Shown here piece by piece: positions 42,014-51,040 of a stretch of 61,308 nucleotides of DNA (positions are counted from its first letter, which is position 1; each line of letters opens with the position of its first letter). The notes beneath the pieces are model-generated. The model made no database searches. It was given only the letters and a program-made list of their open reading frames with translations, and had not been told where the DNA came from. The DNA is taken from positions 1 to 61,308 of the forward strand of contig JAUNGJ010000009.1 in assembly GCA_030524585.1 (NCBI GenBank), read 5' to 3'. This DNA is from Eubacteriales bacterium (GTDB taxonomy: Bacteria; Bacillota; Clostridia; Lachnospirales; Lachnospiraceae). A program made the position numbers and the translations under genes.

Positions 42014-42832
42014 ATGTTAAAAATAGGAGATTTTTCAAAACTATCCAGAGTGAGTATCCGAATGCTGCGCTACTATGATGAGATTGGCCTGCTGAAGCCG
42101 GTGAAAATAGATACATTTACCGGATATCGGTATTATAGTGAGGAACAGCTTCCGATTATGGCCAGGATCAATTCCCTGAAGGATATGGGATTTGGCCTTA
42201 CCGTAATCCGGGAGATGTTAGAGTGCTATGATGACAAAGAGGTTATAGGGCATTATCTTGAGAATCATTATGCAGAGCTTACTGCATTATCGGTGGAGAC
42301 AGCACAGCGGTTACAACTTCTGGAGACAGCCATAACGCGGCTGAGAAAGGATGAAAGTATGAGCTATGATGTTGTGTTGAAAATTTTGCCCAAAAGACAG
42401 GTGGCAAGCGTTCGTCGGATCATTCCGGCCTATGAGCAGGAAGGGATGCTGTGGCATATGCTGTTTCAAGAGACGGCCCCTTTGAATTTGGTTATGGAAG
42501 ACCCTCCATTTACAAGTGCAGTTCTCCATGATCGGGAATTTAAAGAAGCAGATGTGGATGTAGAGGTGCAGGTGAGCGTAAAAGGCAATTATCCGGATAC
42601 GGAGCATGTGCAGTTTAAGGAGGAGCCGGAAGTAACGGCTGCCAGTACCACATTTCAGGGGGATTATAAACAGTTCCGGGATGTTTATGCATCGCTGGCT
42701 GCCTGGGTAAGCTCCAATGGATATGAATTTTGTGAAGGAATGCGGGATATTTACCATGTAAGTCCCCATGAAACCCAGAACCCGGAGGAATGGGTCACGG
42801 AGGTGTGCTGCCCGGTACGAAAAAGGAAATAG
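42014..42832 (+). CDS. MerR-family regulator with GyrI-like effector domain
   Basis: Regulator of 272 residues. The N-terminal MerR winged helix (MLKIGDFSKLSRVSIRMLR, YDEIGLLKP, GYRYYSEEQL) is followed by a coiled coil (about residues 78-115). The C-terminal domain is of the BmrR/GyrI type (about 120-272) that binds hydrophobic or cationic drugs. GGGAGGTAAC precedes the ATG. No transporter gene is adjacent; the next gene is a flavodoxin with separate control signals. Effector unknown. Confidence 0.9.
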   Translation: MLKIGDFSKLSRVSIRMLRYYDEIGLLKPVKIDTFTGYRYYSEEQLPIMARINSLKDMGFGLTVIREMLECYDDKEVIGHYLENHYAELTALSVETAQRLQLLETAITRLRKDESMSYDVVLKILPKRQVASVRRIIPAYEQEGMLWHMLFQETAPLNLVMEDPPFTSAVLHDREFKEADVDVEVQVSVKGNYPDTEHVQFKEEPEVTAASTTFQGDYKQFRDVYASLAAWVSSNGYEFCEGMRDIYHVSPHETQNPEEWVTEVCCPVRKRK

Positions 42833-42835
42833 GGC

Positions 42836-42953
42836 TTGACAGTGATGGAAAGATATTTTATACTACAGATGGTTAGATAAGACTAACTGAAGAGTCTGCG
42901 CACCGTTTTTATTCGGTGCGCAATATAAGGACTATGAGTTAGATATAACTAAC
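42836..42953 (+). promoter_or_regulatory. Flavodoxin promoter with two metalloregulator-like dyads and a hairpin
   Basis: TTGACA (42836-42841), 17 bp and TATACT (42859-42864) form a strong promoter. GTTAG-ataaga-CTAAC (42872-42887) lies at the expected +1, and a near-identical GTTAG-atataa-CTAAC (42938-42953) lies 66 bp downstream. Between them is a perfect 8-bp hairpin (gcgcaccg 42898-42905, cggtgcgc 42914-42921) with a T-rich loop. The dyads resemble DtxR/IdeR-type TTAG-CTAA half-sites, suggesting iron-responsive repression of flavodoxin. The regulator's identity is inference. Confidence 0.65.
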
Positions 42954-42986
42954 CGAAATATATAAAATGAAAGAAGAGGGAAAAAT

Positions 42987-43409
42987 ATGAGTAAGATAGC
43001 AGTAGTTTATTGGAGCAGTACAGGAAATACAGAGACGATGGCCACAAAGGTAGAAGAGGGAGCAAAAGCAGCCGGAGCAGAGGTTTCCGTATTTACGGCA
43101 GATGCTTTCTCTGCTTCTAAGATGGATGAATTTGACGCAGTTGCATTCGGCTGCCCGGCAATGGGAAATGAAGTTCTGGAAGAAAGCGAATTTGAGCCGA
43201 TGTTCTCTGAGTGCGAGGCGAAGCTGAAGGATAAGAAGATTGCTTTGTTCGGTTCTTATGGATGGGGCGACGGAGAATGGATGAGAAACTGGGAGGATAC
43301 CTGCAAAGCAGCCGGAGCAGTGCTTGTTCATGAGTCTGTAATGTGCAATGAAGCGCCGGATGACGATGGGGAAGAACAGTGCCGTGAACTGGGAAAGGCA
43401 CTTGCATAG
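42987..43409 (+). CDS. Flavodoxin
   Basis: Short-chain FMN electron carrier of 140 residues. The FMN phosphate loop is WSSTGNTE, the isoalloxazine loops are near CPAMGNE and FGSYGWGDGEWM. AGAGGGA precedes the ATG. Flavodoxins commonly replace ferredoxin when iron is short, which fits the two dyads in the upstream region. A terminator follows, so it is a single-gene unit. Confidence 0.95.
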   Translation: MSKIAVVYWSSTGNTETMATKVEEGAKAAGAEVSVFTADAFSASKMDEFDAVAFGCPAMGNEVLEESEFEPMFSECEAKLKDKKIALFGSYGWGDGEWMRNWEDTCKAAGAVLVHESVMCNEAPDDDGEEQCRELGKALA

Positions 43410-43428
43410 AGTAAAGTGGGCAATGTCG

Positions 43429-43470
43429 AAAATCCATGTGCTTGTAAAAATACAGGCCATGGATTTTTTT
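43429..43470 (+). terminator. Rho-independent terminator after flavodoxin
   Basis: A long stem (aaatccatg and catggattt, extended inward by gcttgta and tacaggc with a wobble pair) is followed by seven T residues. Confidence 0.88.
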
Positions 43471-43614
43471 GCCGCCAGAAAATTCCTCCGCAATCTTTTT
43501 ATGCCTGTGGGATAATTTTATTCTTATGACTAGTTATTTTGTAAATGCTATGATAGAATGAGAAAAGACTAAAAGCCAAAGGCCAATAGGCTAAAACAGG
43601 AGGTTTTTGAAGAT

Positions 43615-44292
43615 ATGGAACAGTATAAGTCAGATTTTATTGAGTTTATGGTAGAGAGCAATGTGCTGAAGTTTGGAGAATTTACGCTGAAGAGCGGCAG
43701 AAAGTCTCCGTTTTTTATGAATGCGGGAGCCTATGTGACAGGTACTCAGCTTCGAAGATTAGGAGAGTATTATGCGCAGGCAATTCATGATACGTACGGA
43801 TTGGATTTTGATGTATTATTTGGGCCGGCCTACAAAGGAATCCCGTTGGCAGTAGCCACTACGATGGCGATCAGTGAACTGTACGGAAAGGATATCCGCT
43901 ACTGTTCTAACCGAAAAGAAGTAAAGGATCATGGAGATACCGGTATTCTGCTGGGAAGTAAGCTTCAGGATGGCGACCGGGTGGTAATCATTGAGGATGT
44001 GACAACCTCCGGAAAGTCTATCGAAGAGACATTTCCAATTATTAAGGCACAGGCAGATGTGGAAGTAAAGGGGCTGATGGTTTCCCTAAACCGCATGGAA
44101 GTAGGTAAGGGCGGCGAAAAATGCGCGTTAGATGAGATTAAGGATCTGTATGGATTTGAGACCAGTGCGATTGTGACGATGGAAGAGGTTGTGGCGTATC
44201 TGCACAACCGGGAATGTCAGGGAAAAGTTGTGATCGACGATACATTAAAATCAGCAATTGACGCATATTATGATATGTACGGTGTGAAATAA
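43615..44292 (+). CDS. pyrE: Orotate phosphoribosyltransferase
   Basis: Transfers ribose-phosphate from PRPP to orotate in UMP synthesis; 225 residues. The PRPP-binding motif is VVIIEDVTTSGKS, and FGPAYKGIPLA and KDHGDTG are family segments. Strong AGGAGG before the ATG. It lies 14 kb from the pyrC-F-K-D operon. A weak promoter candidate (ATGACT, 17 bp, TATGAT at 43549-43554) is upstream. The leader has a short AGCC/GGCT pairing only, with no clear PyrR attenuator. Confidence 0.96.
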   Translation: MEQYKSDFIEFMVESNVLKFGEFTLKSGRKSPFFMNAGAYVTGTQLRRLGEYYAQAIHDTYGLDFDVLFGPAYKGIPLAVATTMAISELYGKDIRYCSNRKEVKDHGDTGILLGSKLQDGDRVVIIEDVTTSGKSIEETFPIIKAQADVEVKGLMVSLNRMEVGKGGEKCALDEIKDLYGFETSAIVTMEEVVAYLHNRECQGKVVIDDTLKSAIDAYYDMYGVK

Positions 44293-44307
44293 CAGGAGGA
44301 ATTACAG

Positions 44308-44460
44308 ATGAATGAAAAAGCATATAAAACAATGGGACTTAGCGGAGCTGCTAATATTACTATCGGTATTATCATGATCGTTGTAGGAACTGCCGCAGGG
44401 ATTGTTGCGATCGTCTGTGGGGCGCGCCTGCTTAAGAACAAAGAGGGCTTGATGTTCTAA
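44308..44460 (+). CDS. Small membrane protein, 50 residues
   Basis: A short gene behind an ideal AGGAGG site (44294-44299), 15 bases after pyrE. The product begins MNEKAYKTMGLSGAANI, continues with a hydrophobic stretch of about 23 residues (TIGIIMIVVGTAAGIVAIV) and ends KNKEGLMF. It has one transmembrane helix with small Gly/Ala residues. It ends one base before the VanZ gene, so pyrE, this gene and vanZ-like probably share a transcript. Family unknown to me. Confidence 0.75.
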   Translation: MNEKAYKTMGLSGAANITIGIIMIVVGTAAGIVAIVCGARLLKNKEGLMF

Positions 44461-44461
44461 T

Positions 44462-44944
44462 ATGTATGGAAGAGGAAAGAGACTGCGCATTTTAGGGAAG
44501 ATATTATTTATCTTATATATTGGATTTATTGTTTATTTCCTGCTTTTTTCAGAATGGTACGGAAGAACCGGTGTGATGCAGGAGTATCGATATAATCTGG
44601 TGCTTTTTAAGGAGATAAACAGGTTCTGGACATATAGAGAGCAGCTGGGGTGGTATGCAGTGTTTACCAACCTGTTTGGCAATGTACTTATTTTTCTGCC
44701 TTTTGGATTTTTTCTTCCGATGGCAAGTAAATACCGAAGCTTTTTTGCGGCTGTATTTTACAGCTTTGCACTTAGTCTGTGCGTAGAGACGTTCCAGCTT
44801 CTTGCAAAGGTGGGAAGCTTTGATGTGGATGATCTGCTTTTGAATACGCTGGGCGGAGCACTGGGCTATATTGTGTTTGTGATATGTGCAGCGATAAGGA
44901 GAAGACATGGGGTTAATAAGACGAAGAGAAGCGGCAGACGATAA
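44462..44944 (+). CDS. VanZ-family membrane protein
   Basis: Protein of 160 residues with about four transmembrane helices. Family segments are NLVLFKEI, NLFGNVLIFLPFGFFLP, ETFQLL and VDDLLLNTLGGALGY. VanZ confers low-level teicoplanin resistance in enterococci, but most members like this are of unknown function. The only ribosome-binding candidate is weak (AAGAGGG about 15 bases upstream), consistent with coupling to the preceding small gene. Overlaps the next gene by 38 bases. Confidence 0.88.
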   Translation: MYGRGKRLRILGKILFILYIGFIVYFLLFSEWYGRTGVMQEYRYNLVLFKEINRFWTYREQLGWYAVFTNLFGNVLIFLPFGFFLPMASKYRSFFAAVFYSFALSLCVETFQLLAKVGSFDVDDLLLNTLGGALGYIVFVICAAIRRRHGVNKTKRSGRR

Positions 44945-45305
44945 AGCGAGAGAGCGCCAGAGGCGCAAACGTGAAAAAGAAAGGCGCAGACGCCGTACTT
45001 ATAAATATGGACAGACGGAGGTGAAGCATTCCAGGAGGGGAATACTGTCCTGCACGCTGGCTTTTATATCAGCGTTCTTAATGGTGCTTATTTTTTCTGT
45101 CTCATACATAAGCAGAGGTGAGGTGAATATCTTCATCGGACTTGCAGGAATTATGGCGTTTGTAATTGCAGTAGTGGGGCTGCTCCGGGGAATTGAAGGA
45201 TTTAGGGAGCGGAATAAGAATTATGCATCCTGTAAAGTTGGCGTTGTGTGTAATGGAATTTTGCTGCTTGCATTTGCAGCAACATTTATAAGGGGGCTGT
45301 TTTAA
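44907..45305 (+). CDS. Small basic membrane protein (DUF6142-like)
   Basis: Protein of 132 residues. The first 45 residues are extremely basic (RERQRRKREKERRRRRTYKY) and cytoplasmic, followed by KHSRRGILS and three hydrophobic helices. It resembles the DUF6142 group common in Lachnospiraceae, from memory and unverified. The start overlaps the VanZ gene and follows AAGGAGAAG. It ends 2 bases before the aminopeptidase. Function unknown. Confidence 0.75.
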   Translation: MGLIRRREAADDKARERQRRKREKERRRRRTYKYGQTEVKHSRRGILSCTLAFISAFLMVLIFSVSYISRGEVNIFIGLAGIMAFVIAVVGLLRGIEGFRERNKNYASCKVGVVCNGILLLAFAATFIRGLF

Positions 45306-45307
45306 TT

Positions 45308-47347
45308 ATGATAGAGAGATATGAACTGGCAGCAGAGCGGATCAGACAGATACCGGAAGAGGAGTCGGTAAGACTCCCCTTCCGTATGTATTTTAAGAAG
45401 GTTTCAGAATTTGTGCTGATGCTTGCCGAACTCCGGGAGAAAATAGAAGATGGAAGTTATATGGAACTTTCCATGGAACAGCTGAAGGAGTGGAACCAAA
45501 GACTGTATGAGGACATTCTGCCGGAAAATTACGGGACAAGTTATGGAAATCCGGCATATGCTGTGGAGCAGTTTGGAGAAGAATATGGACAGATTTTGAG
45601 CTTTTTATATACAGAGCTGAGAGGCGGAATTGCCTATGTTTTTGAAGGGAAGACCGAGTATCTCACGATTCTGATGGAGCTGTTTATTGAAGTCTATAAC
45701 TGCTTTGAGGTATCTGGTGGAGTGGATGAATTAAAAGATATGATTTACTGGTACGCCAGCGACTACTGTGATGTGTTTGCGGCAGACCGGATTTTGGAAC
45801 AGATTGATCCGGACCTGGATTTTGCGGTCAGGATCATTCGGGAGGCCGATCTTACCGACCTGAGATATTTGTACCGGTTTGGAGAATATGTCAGCGAAAA
45901 TGAGCTTCGGACGGCAGAACATCTTCTGGAGCTGGATGAATCGGTAATTCAGAAGATGGCAGATGTGTATACGGAAGGATACCGGATCGGATTTGTCAAT
46001 ACCGGCAAAGATTTGTCCAAAAAATCGGTTGTCAATATCCGTTATGTTCTGGGATTTGAGCCTGTAATTAGAAAAGCGATTGAGAATTTTGAAAAAATGG
46101 GTCTGAGACCCGCCATTTACCGCGCTGGCGTCAGCGTGCTGACAAAGCACAGACAGTCCAGAGTCGGTTACTATGGCGGGGTTCCGAATCCACAGTATGA
46201 TTATGATCATCGGGATGATCAGGGATTGTTCCTGAATAAACGGTTTGTTGAACGGAAGCTGGAAGTGATGAAGCATGTGTATGAGACACATAAAGATCTG
46301 GCGGCACAGTTTGCCGGTCCGGCGCTGATTGAAGTGTTTGGCGAGAAGCCGTTTATCCCACAGGTGAAGGCGGAAGCCATTCATCTTGCGGAGAAGCAGG
46401 AAGAGCTTCTTCGTTCCTTTACCAGTAAATCAGGGCAGATGACCAATGAATATATTAAGGGCGAAGAGAGAAGTTTTACAATTGTCGCCTACCCGATTCC
46501 GGAGATTGGACCGGATTATGAGAAGATTTTTGATGAAGTGATCCGGATCAATACGCTGGATGCGGCAGTTTACGGAAGAGTACAGCAGACGCTGATTGAT
46601 GCGCTGGATCAGGGAGAGGCGGTTCGTATTCTTGGAAAAGGGGAGAACCGGACAGATCTGACGGTACAGCTGCATCCGCTGAACGATCCTGAGAAGGAGA
46701 CGGTTTTCGAAAACTGTGTGGCGGATGTCAATATTCCGGTGGGAGAGGTGTTTACCTCGCCGGTTCTGGAAGGGACGAACGGCAAGCTCCATGTGACGAG
46801 GGTTTATCTGGGAGATCTTCAGTTTTTGGATCTGGAGATTGATTTCTCCAACGGCATGATAGCAGATTACCGCTGCGGCAATTTCCCGCGGGAGGCCGAC
46901 GGAAGGAAATATATTGCCGATAATATTCTTCACAATCACCCCACGCTGGCGCTGGGGGAATTTGCGATCGGTACTAATACAACCGCTTATGTGGCGGCGC
47001 GCAGGTTTGGAATCGAGGATAAGCTTCCGATTCTGATCGCGGAGAAGACCGGCCCTCATTTTGCGGTGGGAGATACCTGCTATAGCTGGAGCGAGGACAT
47101 TAAGGTATATAACCCGAACGGCAAGGAGATTGTTGCAAGAGACAATTCTGTATCCATTCAGAGAAAGGAAGACGTATCCAAAGCATATTATAACTGCCAT
47201 ACGGATATTACGATCCCCTATGATGAGCTGGGAAGTATCCGGGTACTGAAAAAAGACGGCGGGGAGATTCTGCTGATTGAAAATGGAAGATTTGTCCTGC
47301 CTGGAACAGAGCTTTTGAATGAACCGCTGGATGCGGCGGGAGAATAA
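45308..47347 (+). CDS. M29-family metallo-aminopeptidase with long N-terminal region
   Basis: Predicted cytoplasmic aminopeptidase of 679 residues. The C-terminal half has the AmpS/AmpT fold and all dimetal ligands I can match: Glu in IPVGEVFTSP, Glu in LGEFAIGTN, His and Tyr in PHFAVGDTCYSW, and His and Asp in NCHTDIT. Typical members have about 410 residues, so roughly 270 extra residues lie at the N-terminus, which I do not recognise as a domain. AGGGGG lies before the ATG. Follows the small membrane protein gene by two bases. Confidence 0.85.
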   Translation: MIERYELAAERIRQIPEEESVRLPFRMYFKKVSEFVLMLAELREKIEDGSYMELSMEQLKEWNQRLYEDILPENYGTSYGNPAYAVEQFGEEYGQILSFLYTELRGGIAYVFEGKTEYLTILMELFIEVYNCFEVSGGVDELKDMIYWYASDYCDVFAADRILEQIDPDLDFAVRIIREADLTDLRYLYRFGEYVSENELRTAEHLLELDESVIQKMADVYTEGYRIGFVNTGKDLSKKSVVNIRYVLGFEPVIRKAIENFEKMGLRPAIYRAGVSVLTKHRQSRVGYYGGVPNPQYDYDHRDDQGLFLNKRFVERKLEVMKHVYETHKDLAAQFAGPALIEVFGEKPFIPQVKAEAIHLAEKQEELLRSFTSKSGQMTNEYIKGEERSFTIVAYPIPEIGPDYEKIFDEVIRINTLDAAVYGRVQQTLIDALDQGEAVRILGKGENRTDLTVQLHPLNDPEKETVFENCVADVNIPVGEVFTSPVLEGTNGKLHVTRVYLGDLQFLDLEIDFSNGMIADYRCGNFPREADGRKYIADNILHNHPTLALGEFAIGTNTTAYVAARRFGIEDKLPILIAEKTGPHFAVGDTCYSWSEDIKVYNPNGKEIVARDNSVSIQRKEDVSKAYYNCHTDITIPYDELGSIRVLKKDGGEILLIENGRFVLPGTELLNEPLDAAGE

Positions 47348-47391
47348 TAACTGCTCATTAATTCATCTAATAAGTAACTTGGGTAAAGCCA

Positions 47392-47421
47392 TTGAATAAT
47401 TAGTATTTCTTATGCTATGAT
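47392..47421 (+). promoter_or_regulatory. Putative promoter of the pur operon
   Basis: TTGAAT (47392-47397), an 18-bp spacer and TATGAT (47416-47421). The leader to purE is under 40 bases, so no purine riboswitch can be present here. Confidence 0.55.
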
Positions 47422-47465
47422 GAACGAAAGCAGCGGAATTTGGAATCATAGAAAGGATGAGAAAG

Positions 47466-47978
47466 ATGTCTAAAGTAGGAATTGTAATGGGCAGCGATTC
47501 AGATCTGAAGGTTATGAGTAAAGCGGCAGCAACGTTGGAAGAGTTTGGAATTGATTATGAGATGACGATTATCTCTGCACACAGGGAGCCGGATGAGCTG
47601 ATCGAGTGGGCCCGCGGGGCTGAGAAGAGAGGTATGAAGGTTATGATAGCGGGAGCTGGAATGGCAGCAGCGCTTCCGGGGATGTGCGCAGCATTGTTTA
47701 CACTTCCGGTGATCGGTGTTCCGCTTTCCGGCAGGAATCTTGACGGAATGGATGCAGTATTTTCTATTATGCAGATGCCGCCGGGAGTTCCGGTTGCAAC
47801 AGTGGCAATTGACGGAGCAAAGAATGCGGCAATCCTTGCGGCGAAAATTCTTGCGGCATCCGATGATGCATTGTTGGAACAGCTAAAGGCTTATACGGCA
47901 GATATGAAAGAAACCGTTAAGGCAAAGGCGGCAAAATTGGAAGAAGTGGGCTACAGGGCATATCTGGAAAGTAAATAG
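47466..47978 (+). CDS. purE: N5-carboxyaminoimidazole ribonucleotide mutase
   Basis: Purine synthesis enzyme of 170 residues. GSDSDL near the N-terminus, SAHREPDE and [11 protein letters not shown] are the CAIR-binding segments of PurE. The ATG at 47466 is preferred; an in-frame ATG at 47457 lies within the AAAGG ribosome binding region. First gene of purE-purM-purN-purD. purC, purF, purL and purH are not in this window. Confidence 0.94.
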   Translation: MSKVGIVMGSDSDLKVMSKAAATLEEFGIDYEMTIISAHREPDELIEWARGAEKRGMKVMIAGAGMAAALPGMCAALFTLPVIGVPLSGRNLDGMDAVFSIMQMPPGVPVATVAIDGAKNAAILAAKILAASDDALLEQLKAYTADMKETVKAKAAKLEEVGYRAYLESK

Positions 47979-48006
47979 AATATACAATTGGACAAGGAGA
48001 TACGAT

Positions 48007-49032
48007 ATGGATTACAAGAATGCGGGCGTTGATATTGAAGCTGGTTACAAGTCAGTAGAGCTGATGAAAGAGCACGTTAAGCGAACCATGCGGGCAGAGG
48101 TGCTTGGAGGTCTTGGCGGATTTTCCGGCGCATTTTCTCTGGCAAAGATCAAAGAAATGGAAGAGCCGGTACTGCTGTCCGGTACGGACGGATGCGGAAC
48201 CAAGGTGAAGCTTGCTTTTATTATGGATAAGCATGATACCATTGGAATCGATGCAGTTGCCATGTGTGTAAATGATATTGCGTGTGCAGGCGGAGAACCG
48301 TTGTTCTTTCTGGATTATATTGCGTGTGGCAAGAATTATCCGGAGAAGATTGCAAGTATTGTAAGCGGAGTGGCAGAGGGCTGTGTACAGTCAGAGGCCG
48401 CGCTGATCGGCGGTGAGACGGCAGAGCATCCGGGTCTTATGCCGGAGGATGACTATGATCTGGCTGGTTTTGCAGTAGGCGTGTGTGAGAAGAAGGAGCT
48501 GATTACCGGAGAGAATCTGAAGGACGGAGACGTACTGATCGGAATGGCTTCCTCTGGTGTACATAGCAATGGCTTTTCACTGGTCCGCAAGGTGTTTGAG
48601 ATGACGAAGGAATCTCTGGATACCTATTATGAAGAGCTTGGAAAGACACTGGGCGAGGCGCTGCTTGCACCGACCAGAATCTATGTGAAGGCATTAAAGA
48701 GTATAAAGAATGCAGGAGTGACCGTGAAAGCATGCAGCCATATTACCGGCGGCGGATTCTATGAGAATGTTCCGCGTATGCTGGTGGACGGGGTGCATGC
48801 AGTAATTGAGAAGGACAGCTATCCGGTTCCGCCGATTTTTAAACTGCTGGCAGAAAAAGGCGATATCGCGGAACAGATGATGTACAATACCTTCAACATG
48901 GGGATCGGAATGATCGTGGCTGTGGATGCGGCAGATGCAGACCACACGATGGATGCGATCAGAGCAGCCGGAGATGAACCGTATGTGATCGGGCACATTA
49001 AGGCGGGAGAAAAAGGAGTTACATTATGCTAA
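48007..49032 (+). CDS. purM: Phosphoribosylformylglycinamidine cyclo-ligase (AIR synthetase)
   Basis: ATP-dependent ring-closing enzyme making AIR; 341 residues, full length. [12 protein letters not shown] at the N-terminus, [21 protein letters not shown] and [15 protein letters not shown] are diagnostic. AAGGAG precedes the ATG; its stop lies inside purN (7-base overlap). Confidence 0.97.
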   Translation: MDYKNAGVDIEAGYKSVELMKEHVKRTMRAEVLGGLGGFSGAFSLAKIKEMEEPVLLSGTDGCGTKVKLAFIMDKHDTIGIDAVAMCVNDIACAGGEPLFFLDYIACGKNYPEKIASIVSGVAEGCVQSEAALIGGETAEHPGLMPEDDYDLAGFAVGVCEKKELITGENLKDGDVLIGMASSGVHSNGFSLVRKVFEMTKESLDTYYEELGKTLGEALLAPTRIYVKALKSIKNAGVTVKACSHITGGGFYENVPRMLVDGVHAVIEKDSYPVPPIFKLLAEKGDIAEQMMYNTFNMGIGMIVAVDAADADHTMDAIRAAGDEPYVIGHIKAGEKGVTLC

Positions 49033-49652
49033 AAATACTGGTGTTAGTATCCGGAGGCGGAACCAATCTGCAGGCTATTCTGGATTCTGTCCGGGAGGGA
49101 GAAATTACGGACACCCAGATTGTGGGGGTCATCAGTAATAATCCGAATGCATATGCCCTGGAGCGTGCGAAGACAGCAGGGGTTGCCGCACAGTGTATTT
49201 CTCCGAAGAGCTTTGGGACGAGAGCAGAATTTAATGAAAAATTTCTGGAGGCGGTAGATTCCTATCAGCCGGATCTGATCGTGCTGGCCGGATTCCTGGT
49301 GGTGATTCCGCCTGCCATGATTGCAAAATACAGGAATCAGATTATCAATATCCATCCATCCCTGATTCCGTCTTTCTGCGGAACGGGATTCTATGGGCTT
49401 AAGGTGCATGAGGCGGCTTTGGCGCGGGGCGTTAAGGTGGTTGGCGCCACTGTGCATTTTGTGGACGAGGGAACCGATACCGGGCCGATTATTTTACAGA
49501 AGGCAGTAGAAGTTCAGTACGGAGATACCCCGGAGGTGCTGCAGCGGCGTGTGATGGAACAGGCAGAGTGGAAGATTCTGCCCCGGGCGATCGAACTGAT
49601 TGCCCATGGCAAGGTTTATGTAGCGGATGGTAAGGCTGTAGTGGTTGAATAG
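49026..49652 (+). CDS. purN: Phosphoribosylglycinamide formyltransferase
   Basis: Uses 10-formyl-THF to formylate GAR; 208 residues. [11 protein letters not shown] binds phosphate, [10 protein letters not shown] holds the catalytic Asn and His, and the third catalytic residue is Asp in [13 protein letters not shown]. Starts inside purM with AGGAG upstream. Confidence 0.97.
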   Translation: MLKILVLVSGGGTNLQAILDSVREGEITDTQIVGVISNNPNAYALERAKTAGVAAQCISPKSFGTRAEFNEKFLEAVDSYQPDLIVLAGFLVVIPPAMIAKYRNQIINIHPSLIPSFCGTGFYGLKVHEAALARGVKVVGATVHFVDEGTDTGPIILQKAVEVQYGDTPEVLQRRVMEQAEWKILPRAIELIAHGKVYVADGKAVVVE

Positions 49653-49680
49653 ACAGGGTGTTCAGACAGGAGGAACAGAG

Positions 49681-50952
49681 ATGAATGTATTAGTAGTTGG
49701 AAGCGGCGGAAGAGAACATGCGATTTGTTACTGTGTTGCAAAGAGTGAAAAAGCAGATAAGATTTACTGCGTGCCGGGCAATGCAGGTATTGAAGAATAT
49801 GCGGAATGTGCGCCGATCGGAGCAATGGAATTTGAGAAGATCGCAGCCTTTGCAAAGGAGAAAGCGATTGATCTGGTGATTGTAGGAATGGATGATCCGC
49901 TGGTGGGCGGTCTGGTAGATGAACTGGAGGCGGCAGGCATCCGCACCTTCGGACCAAGAAAGAATGCGGCGATTCTGGAGGGCTCCAAGGCATTTTCCAA
50001 GGATCTGATGAAAAAATACAATATTCCGACAGCGGCTTATGAGAATTTCACAGACCCGGAGAAAGCGCTTGCCTATCTGGAAACGGCCAGATTCCCAATC
50101 GTTCTGAAAGCCGATGGATTGGCTCTCGGAAAGGGCGTGCTGATCTGCAATGATCTGGAAGAGGCCAAAGAGGGTGTTAAGACCATTATGCTGGATAAGA
50201 AATTCGGTTCTGCAGGCAACGAGATGGTTATTGAGGAATTTATGACCGGACGGGAAGTGTCTGTACTGTCCTTTGTAGACGGCAATACCATTAAGACTAT
50301 GACCTCCGCACAGGATCACAAGCGTGCCGGAGATGGAGATACAGGATTAAATACCGGCGGTATGGGAACCTTTTCCCCGAGTCCGTTCTACACCAAAGAG
50401 GTAGAGGAGTTCTGTGAGAAATATATTTATCAGGCAACAGTAGACGCCATGAAGGCAGAGGGAAGACCCTTCAAGGGAGTAATCTTCTTCGGTCTGATGC
50501 TGACAGAGGATGGACCGAAGGTGCTGGAATACAACGCAAGATTCGGTGATCCGGAGGCGCAGGTGGTTCTTCCGCGAATGAAGAATGACATTATCGAGGT
50601 AGTAGAGGCATGTATCGACGGAACCCTGGATCAGATCGATCTGCAATTTGAAGATAACGCGGCAGTCTGCGTGGTTCTGGCAAGCGAGGGCTATCCGGTA
50701 TCCTATGAAAAGGGCATTCCGATCTACGGATTGGAAGAATTTAAAAAGCATGAAGGATACTACTGCTTCCATGCGGGCACCAAATATGACGGTGAGCAGC
50801 TTGTGACTAATGGAGGACGTGTGCTCGGCATTACTGCCAAGGGAGCCGACCTGAAGGAGGCAAGGGCCAATGCCTATGCGGCAGCTGAGTGGGTACAGTT
50901 CGCGAATAAATATATGCGGCATGATATTGGGAAAGCGATTGATGAAGCATAA
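49681..50952 (+). CDS. purD: Phosphoribosylamine-glycine ligase (GAR synthetase)
   Basis: ATP-grasp enzyme of 423 residues joining glycine to phosphoribosylamine. VVGSGGREHAIC at the N-terminus, LKADGLALGKGV for ATP and EYNARFGDPE for metal and substrate are typical. The ATG at 49681, behind AGGAGGAA, is chosen over an in-frame ATG at 49645 inside purN. Last gene of the pur operon; a terminator follows. Confidence 0.97.
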   Translation: MNVLVVGSGGREHAICYCVAKSEKADKIYCVPGNAGIEEYAECAPIGAMEFEKIAAFAKEKAIDLVIVGMDDPLVGGLVDELEAAGIRTFGPRKNAAILEGSKAFSKDLMKKYNIPTAAYENFTDPEKALAYLETARFPIVLKADGLALGKGVLICNDLEEAKEGVKTIMLDKKFGSAGNEMVIEEFMTGREVSVLSFVDGNTIKTMTSAQDHKRAGDGDTGLNTGGMGTFSPSPFYTKEVEEFCEKYIYQATVDAMKAEGRPFKGVIFFGLMLTEDGPKVLEYNARFGDPEAQVVLPRMKNDIIEVVEACIDGTLDQIDLQFEDNAAVCVVLASEGYPVSYEKGIPIYGLEEFKKHEGYYCFHAGTKYDGEQLVTNGGRVLGITAKGADLKEARANAYAAAEWVQFANKYMRHDIGKAIDEA

Positions 50953-50982
50953 GTAAGGGCATAATAACAGAAGAGTAGTAAT

Positions 50983-51018
50983 AAGAGACAGGCAGCCGGT
51001 TCTGTCTCTTGTTTGTTT
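50983..51018 (+). terminator. Rho-independent terminator after purD
   Basis: A 9-bp stem (aagagacag at 50983-50991, ctgtctctt at 51002-51010) with a 10-base loop is followed by gtttgttt. Confidence 0.75.
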
Positions 51019-51040
51019 CAAGTAGAAGGAGATAAGAAGT

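Noticed and set aside
46430-47200. 256-codon minus-strand frame inside the M29 aminopeptidase
   Set aside because: Antisense shadow of conserved ligand-bearing sequence, with no recognisable domain or start signal.
47348-47465. Purine riboswitch before purE
   Set aside because: The leader after the promoter candidate is under 40 bases and lacks the three-way junction core.
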